Below are positions 6,187 to 9,580 of a stretch of 9,580 bases of DNA, piece by piece. Location of the stretch: contig DEBL01000067.1 in NCBI GenBank assembly GCA_002348535.1, positions 1-9,580 of the forward strand. The letters run 5' to 3'. Each line of letters starts with the position of its first letter. The stretch's first letter is position 1. Position numbers and translations under genes: made by a program. This DNA is from Deltaproteobacteria bacterium UBA2957 (GTDB lineage Bacteria > Myxococcota_A > UBA796). The notes beneath the pieces were generated by a model that worked only from the letters and a program-made list of their open reading frames with translations, did no database searches and had not been told where the DNA came from.

Positions 6187-7131
6187 CTACCAGCAGGCGT
6201 TGTTTTGTTCGCCCGGGGTTCCCGCATCACCAAAGGCCATAAAGTCATCTTGCGCGCACCAGTTGGAGGATGAGTCGTTGGCGATCACGGAGGTGCTGGT
6301 GGGTTTTAAGCCGATGGCCTCTCCTTCCACGGCAAACCCTGTGTGGTATCGCACTTCATCCAACACGGTGCCAAAGGGTGAGCGGAGTTGAACCTCATCA
6401 TCGCCATTCGCGAGCGCGAAGCCACCGCCCAGTGTCCAATACCTGAAGGTGCCGTTGCAGTCGACTCCGCCATTGTCCCAGTAGTTTGCTTCTGCGCAGA
6501 GAACGAGGTGGCTGCCGGGTGCAATCACGAGCGAAGCCTCACCCACGGGGACAATCTCGACATCATCCACACCCCGATCCGCCAGACGATGTCCACTGAC
6601 ATCCAGCCAATCACCGGTGACATTCCGCAACTCAACCCACTCGCCCGATGCATCATCTGTGGCTCGCGGGTAGATCATCAATTCGGTAATGACGAGGTCG
6701 CCAACAAAAGGGTACCGCGCCGACAACGCGCCGCTCCCCGACGGAACCGTCGATCCTGCTGCGTCGCCATCCGAACCAGCGGACCCACCTGAACTGCCGC
6801 TGCCGCCGCTGCTGCTCTCGCCATCGTCGCCAGCATCTTCGTCGTCGCCAGCATCTCCGTCGTCACCGTCCTCGTCGCCATCACTCCAGTGATCGTCGCC
6901 CCAATCGTCGTCGCTCCATTCGTCGTCGTCGGAAGCTTCGTCATCCTGCGAATCGCTGACCTCGCCGGTGTCGGACTCAGGCCACTCCCCAGTGTCCATT
7001 TCCCCAGTCTCCATGTCCGAACGCAAGTCATCCGACTGGTCATCGAACCAATTGCTGGCTTCTCTACGCTTAATGGTCGACACTTCGTAGTCCGTGCAAC
7101 CCGCGGTGAGCAGAATTATGAGAATGGGCAT
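6187..7131 (-). CDS. Acidic lipoprotein with lamin tail domain
   Basis: A 314-residue exported protein of unknown function. It begins MPILIILLTAGC, a very short hydrophobic leader with a plausible lipidation Cys12. Residues 30-105 are extremely acidic (Asp, Glu, Ser with periodic Trp, as in DDDEWSDDDWGDDHWSDGDE), and 106-136 are a Ser/Gly spacer. Residues about 145-310 form a lamin-tail (LTD) domain: GDLVITELMIYP, GEWVELRN, WLDVSGHRLAD, ANGDDEVQLRSPFGTVLDEV and the closing AGTPGEQN. Four cysteines in the C-terminal part (212, 225, 292, 313) could form disulfides. I prefer the ATG at 7131, with AGGA eight bases upstream. The frame extends to a TTG at 7200, which would supply the basic residues the short leader lacks, so the start is uncertain. 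Its stop lies within the ribosome site of the following reductase gene. Confidence 0.86.
   Translation of the reverse strand: MPILIILLTAGCTDYEVSTIKRREASNWFDDQSDDLRSDMETGEMDTGEWPESDTGEVSDSQDDEASDDDEWSDDDWGDDHWSDGDEDGDDGDAGDDEDAGDDGESSSGGSGSSGGSAGSDGDAAGSTVPSGSGALSARYPFVGDLVITELMIYPRATDDASGEWVELRNVTGDWLDVSGHRLADRGVDDVEIVPVGEASLVIAPGSHLVLCAEANYWDNGGVDCNGTFRYWTLGGGFALANGDDEVQLRSPFGTVLDEVRYHTGFAVEGEAIGLKPTSTSVIANDSSSNWCAQDDFMAFGDAGTPGEQNNACW
6811..6960. repeat. Low-complexity TCG/GTC-rich tract encoding the acidic linker
   Basis: Dense repeats of TCGTCG, TCGTCGTC and GCCATCGTCGCC on the plus strand encode Asp-rich and Ser-Asp stretches of the lipoprotein on the minus strand. It is a codon-level simple-sequence region, not a separate element. 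Confidence 0.7.
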
Positions 7132-7237
7132 GGGGCGTTCCTGCAACCGTTGTACAGGTGCGGCCCGGTTATTCCAAGCAACGATCCCGTGACAGCGCAA
7201 AATGCCGCCTTGTCAGCGACACGTCGACCGTTGGTGC

Positions 7238-7816
7238 CTACTCCTCAAGCTCTGAGGCAAGCCGCACCGGCACCATCCGAGCGGGATTGCGACCGGCAAC
7301 ATCCGCATACAGCAGTCGGATCGCATCCATGTCGGTTGCAACATCGCCGCAGAGATCGACGGCGCCCAGTATCACGGCTCGACGGCGCTTAAAGTCGATG
7401 CTTCCACACACGACCGGCACATTCGCTGCCAGCGCCATGTAATAGAACCCACTTTTCCAACTGGACGACGCCTCCCGCGTGCCGGCCGGCGAAAGCCCCA
7501 AAACCAGTTTGTCGCGCTCTTCAAACAGATCGGCCACCGCCTGCACCATGTTCTTTCCACCACTGCGATCAACTGGAACCCCGCCCAGCGCGTAAAACAT
7601 CCAACCAAAGGAGGAGTCAAACAGAGACTTTTTTCCCAAAAATCGGACTGGTATTTCGAGGGCCCAGATGGTGAAGATGAACACAGGGAAATCCCATGTA
7701 CTGGTGTGCGGGTGTCCGATCATGACGTAGCGCTTGAGGTCGGGGGCGACGCCCTCGGTTCGCCAACCCAACAACCAGAGCATTCCCCGGCCCACCCACT
7801 TTCGAAGCGCGATCAT
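7238..7816 (-). CDS. PlsC-like lysophospholipid / glycerolipid acyltransferase
   Basis: A 192-residue member of the short bacterial PlsC family, which transfers acyl chains from acyl-CoA or acyl-ACP to lysophospholipids or related acceptors at the inner membrane. The catalytic HxxxxD motif is seen as HTSTWD (His37, Asp42). The later blocks are GKKSLF, GGVPVDRSGG and the acceptor-binding SPAGTRE (110-116, in place of the usual EGTRS), followed by KSGFYYMALAANVPVV. Residues 5-18 and 44-58 are hydrophobic. The ATG at 7816 lacks a strong ribosome site; Met12 is an alternative. It lies 106 bases upstream of the lamin-tail lipoprotein start on the same strand and may be the first gene of that block. 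Only 23 bases separate it from the divergent Dabb gene. Acceptor specificity is not readable from the sequence. Confidence 0.9.
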   Translation of the reverse strand: MIALRKWVGRGMLWLLGWRTEGVAPDLKRYVMIGHPHTSTWDFPVFIFTIWALEIPVRFLGKKSLFDSSFGWMFYALGGVPVDRSGGKNMVQAVADLFEERDKLVLGLSPAGTREASSSWKSGFYYMALAANVPVVCGSIDFKRRRAVILGAVDLCGDVATDMDAIRLLYADVAGRNPARMVPVRLASELEE

Positions 7817-7839
7817 GAATAGAGGGTATCATCGGAAAC

Positions 7840-8145
7840 ATGATCACTCGCACAGTACTCGTAAAGCTAAACGATGAATGGGCCACACCGGAAGGGCGTG
7901 ATTCTGTCGCAGCCTACTCTGCGCGCGCACTCAGCGAGATACCGGGCGTGGCAAGCGCAGATGCGCTGACCCCGGCCGACGATGCATCGCTCGCGAGCTG
8001 GGACGTGATGTTCCTGGTTCGGTTTGAGTCGATGGAGGCTGTCGAGCCGTATCGGATCCATCCTCTCCACGTGTCCTTCCTTGAGGACTACCTAAACCCC
8101 AAGGCGGCCATCAAAAAAGCGTGGAACTGGTCTTCTGGTCTGTGA
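7840..8145 (+). CDS. Dabb (stress-responsive alpha/beta barrel) family protein
   Basis: A 101-residue single-domain protein. The start MITRTVLVKLND, the segment IPGVASADAL and the central WDVMFLVRFESMEAVEPYRI then HPLHVSFLEDYL follow the Dabb dimeric ferredoxin-like fold, including the hallmark Y-x-x-HP-x-H-x-x-F pattern. Dabb proteins include stress-induced plant proteins and some small enzymes; no function can be assigned here. Length is normal for the family. Start ATG 7840 has only a weak GGAA upstream. It is divergent from the PlsC-like gene with a 23-base gap, so its promoter must overlap that gene's coding start. It ends four bases before the convergent ung stop. Confidence 0.85.
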   Translation: MITRTVLVKLNDEWATPEGRDSVAAYSARALSEIPGVASADALTPADDASLASWDVMFLVRFESMEAVEPYRIHPLHVSFLEDYLNPKAAIKKAWNWSSGL

Positions 8146-8149
8146 GTGA

Positions 8150-8833
8150 TCAGTCTGGGAGTCTCCAATCAATGGGACCGCTCCCTTCCTCGACAAGGTG
8201 ATCATTGATCGCTGAGAAGTGACCACAACCAAAGAACCCCCGGTACGCCGAGAGCGGACTGGGGTGGGGTGCCCGCAGTATCCGATGCTTGCTGGCGTCA
8301 ATCATTGTGGACTTCTTGCCGGCGGCGCTGCCCCAGAGAACGAAGGCAAGTCCGCTCTTGCGTTCGTTCAACACCTCGATGACACGGTCGGTAAAGCGCT
8401 CCCAACCTTGCCCTCGATGACTGTTGGCTTGGTGCGCACGGACCGTGAGAACCGTGTTCAGCAGCAACACCCCCTGCTGTGCCCAGTGGGTCAGATCCCC
8501 GTGTTTGGGAACAGGAACGCCTTCGCTCTCATGGAGTTCACGGAAGATGTTTTGGAGAGACGGCGGCGGCGCGATGCCGCGGCGAACAGAGAAACACAAG
8601 CCATGGGCTTGGCCAAGCCCGTGATACGGGTCTTGGCCAAGCACGACAACCCGCACACGATCAAATGGAGTGCAGTGAAATGCGCTGAAGATCTGGTCGC
8701 CGGGGGGGAAGATGCGGTGTTTGGACTTTTCTTCCACCAGAAAAGCGCGTAAATGGGTCATGTACGGCTGTTCAAACTCAGATTCGAGTTCGCGCAGCCA
8801 TGAGGCTTCAAGTTTTATCGGGCGCCGGGTCAT
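8150..8833 (-). CDS. ung: Uracil-DNA glycosylase (family 1)
   Basis: Excises uracil from DNA, starting base-excision repair of deaminated cytosine and misincorporated dUMP; cytoplasmic. At 227 residues it closely matches E. coli Ung in length and layout. The catalytic water-activating GQDPYHG (Asp68) is followed by GQAHGLCFSV, PPPSLQNIFREL, WAQQGVLLLNTVLTVRA with the uracil-binding Asn, FVLWGSAAGKK and the DNA-intercalating HPSPLSAYRGFFGC (His190). It ends PIDWRLPD. I chose the ATG at 8833 (MTRRPIKLEASWL), which lines up with other Ung N-termini. The open frame extends to 8920, but the additional residues look unrelated. No clear ribosome site is seen. Its relation to thyA/folA, four kilobases away, is functional (uracil exclusion) rather than an operon. 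Confidence 0.97.
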   Translation of the reverse strand: MTRRPIKLEASWLRELESEFEQPYMTHLRAFLVEEKSKHRIFPPGDQIFSAFHCTPFDRVRVVVLGQDPYHGLGQAHGLCFSVRRGIAPPPSLQNIFRELHESEGVPVPKHGDLTHWAQQGVLLLNTVLTVRAHQANSHRGQGWERFTDRVIEVLNERKSGLAFVLWGSAAGKKSTMIDASKHRILRAPHPSPLSAYRGFFGCGHFSAINDHLVEEGSGPIDWRLPD

Positions 8834-8881
8834 GGACAGGCCATAACCATGTCGCTCGCTGCACACGCCGGAGAGCACACC

Positions 8882-9118
8882 ATGCATGTGGAAGGTCTGA
8901 CCTCGCTGACCACCGATCACCTCAAGCGCCTGCTACAATTTTTGCATGATGGTCAGTTGGGCCTTCCGCTGACCGCGCACAGCATCGCCGCCGCTGGATT
9001 TCAGTTTCGGCACCACGAGCTGATGGCGGCCCTACGCGGTCTCGACGAAGCTGCAGTTCGCGCTGTGCTTGTGTGCGTCATCGCCGAGCGACTCGCCAGC
9101 GAGGCCGCGACCGCATGA
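8882..9118 (+). CDS. Small unknown protein translationally coupled to ctaA
   Basis: A 78-residue, probably soluble, mostly helical protein that I do not recognise. Its sequence has an amphipathic segment TTDHLKRLLQFLHDGQLGLP, a middle ITA-like stretch (LTAHSIAAAGFQF) and a C-terminal helix LRGLDEAAVRAVLVCVIAER. I prefer the ATG at 8882, with GGAG eight bases upstream; an ATG at 8849 would add eleven residues and has only a weak AGG. The TGA overlaps the ctaA ATG (ATGA at 9115-9118), so the two are almost certainly co-translated. Its start is 48 bases from the divergent ung start. The reading frame is supported by the coupling and by an ordinary amino-acid composition. A role in haem A synthesis or cytochrome oxidase assembly would be inference from position only. 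Confidence 0.72.
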   Translation: MHVEGLTSLTTDHLKRLLQFLHDGQLGLPLTAHSIAAAGFQFRHHELMAALRGLDEAAVRAVLVCVIAERLASEAATA

Positions 9119-9580
9119 GCGGATTTAGTCGCTACGCCTGGGCGACCCTCGCCTACAACTTCCTCGTGGTGGTGTGGGGTGCCTTCGTGCGTGCCACCGG
9201 AAGTGGCGCAGGCTGCGGCGAACACTGGCCGACCTGCAACGGTGAGGTCGTTCCTCGGACGGAAGACACCGCCACCATGATTGAGTTTACCCACCGCATG
9301 ACAAGCGGAATCGCACTGTTACTGACGGTCGCTCTCGTGATCATGGCCGTTCGCCGCTTCCCGAAGCGCCATCGCGTGCGACGAGCAGCGTGGACCACTA
9401 TTGGATTCATGCTGGCAGAGGCTGCGCTGGGCGCTGGGCTGGTGATTTTCGGACTCGTGGAGGACAACGACTCGGTGGCACGAGCGGTGGTCATGTGCAT
9501 GCACCTGATCAACACACTGTTTCTGCTGGGTTTTATGGCGCTCACCGCTTGGTGGGCTGACCGACCGGGAGCGCTGGACT
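9115..9580 (+). CDS. ctaA: Haem A synthase CtaA / COX15 family (C-terminus beyond window)
   Basis: Converts haem O to haem A for aa3-type cytochrome oxidases; an inner-membrane multi-span enzyme. 155 residues are present and the frame runs off the right edge, so about half is visible. After the first membrane helix comes VVWGAFVRATGSGAGCGEHW then PTCNG, with the extracellular cysteine pair Cys34/Cys41 typical of many CtaA proteins. The haem-site E-x-x-H follows in IEFTHRMTSG (Glu57, His60). Further hydrophobic spans are at about 65-78, 92-113 and 126-147, with a second candidate ligand His130 in CMHLINT. The start is the ATG overlapping the preceding small gene's stop. Presence of the enzyme implies an aerobic organism with a haem-A oxidase. 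Confidence 0.95.
   Translation, partial: MSGFSRYAWATLAYNFLVVVWGAFVRATGSGAGCGEHWPTCNGEVVPRTEDTATMIEFTHRMTSGIALLLTVALVIMAVRRFPKRHRVRRAAWTTIGFMLAEAALGAGLVIFGLVEDNDSVARAVVMCMHLINTLFLLGFMALTAWWADRPGALD

Noticed and set aside
6388..6892. Plus-strand frames including a Pro/Ser-rich low-complexity protein
   Set aside because: They are antisense to the acidic lamin-tail lipoprotein. The Pro/Ser runs are simply the reverse reading of its Asp-rich codons.
8834..8920. N-terminal extension of ung to 8920
   Set aside because: The additional 29 residues do not resemble Ung proteins, and the ATG at 8833 gives the normal family length.
1..9580. Search for mobile elements, CRISPR arrays, tRNA/rRNA or defence genes
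   Set aside because: No transposase, integrase, terminal inverted repeats, spaced direct repeats, tRNA-like cloverleaf or nuclease/toxin signature was seen. The only tandem repeats are inside coding sequence.

Overview
The window is ordinary, gene-dense bacterial chromosome of moderately high GC (roughly 58-60% by eye). There are twelve convincing coding regions, one of them running off each end. The combination points to a member of the Myxococcota or a related deltaproteobacterial lineage: acidic or glycine-rich low-complexity linkers behind lipoprotein-type leaders, a lamin-tail-domain lipoprotein, a MORN-repeat secreted protein, a eukaryote-like steroid 5-alpha-reductase homologue and a CtaA-type haem A synthase. 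The assignment is inference, because no rRNA or other marker gene is present.

Layout. 1-504 (-) is the N-terminal part of a secreted MORN/YwqK-like repeat protein that continues beyond the left edge. 505-852 has no convincing gene. 853-1515 (-) is msrA, divergent from 1655-2860 (+), an SO_0444-type heavy-metal permease with a C-terminal HMA metal-binding domain. A convergent minus-strand block follows, read thyA (4552) -> folA -> a small multi-pass membrane protein (ending 2857). Both junctions in this block are ATGA start/stop overlaps, so it looks like a translationally coupled nucleotide/folate operon with one uncharacterised passenger. 4677-5420 (+) is a lipoprotein-like protein with a carboxypeptidase-regulatory-like beta fold. 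A second minus-strand block follows, read PlsC-like acyltransferase (7816) -> acidic lamin-tail lipoprotein -> steroid 5-alpha-reductase-like membrane enzyme (ending 5417). On the plus strand, a Dabb-domain protein (7840-8145) meets ung (8833-8150, -) tail to tail. Finally, 8882-9118 (+) is a small unknown protein coupled by ATGA to ctaA, which runs off the right edge.

How the genes work together. thyA and folA form the classic dTMP/tetrahydrofolate cycle: ThyA oxidises methylene-THF to DHF and FolA regenerates THF. Ung, elsewhere in the window, removes uracil from DNA, which is functionally adjacent to dTMP supply. MsrA and the metal permease form a divergent pair consistent with oxidative or metal stress, although no regulator gene is present. 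The acyltransferase and SRD5A-like enzyme suggest a lipid or sterol function for the second minus-strand block.

I found no mobile element, CRISPR array, tRNA/rRNA or defence system, and nothing that clearly amounts to a new system. The more interesting points are the SRD5A-like reductase in a lipid-flavoured operon, the uncharacterised proteins translationally coupled to thyA-folA and to ctaA, the nearly identical MORN repeats, and three convergent gene pairs that share stop codons or are four bases apart.
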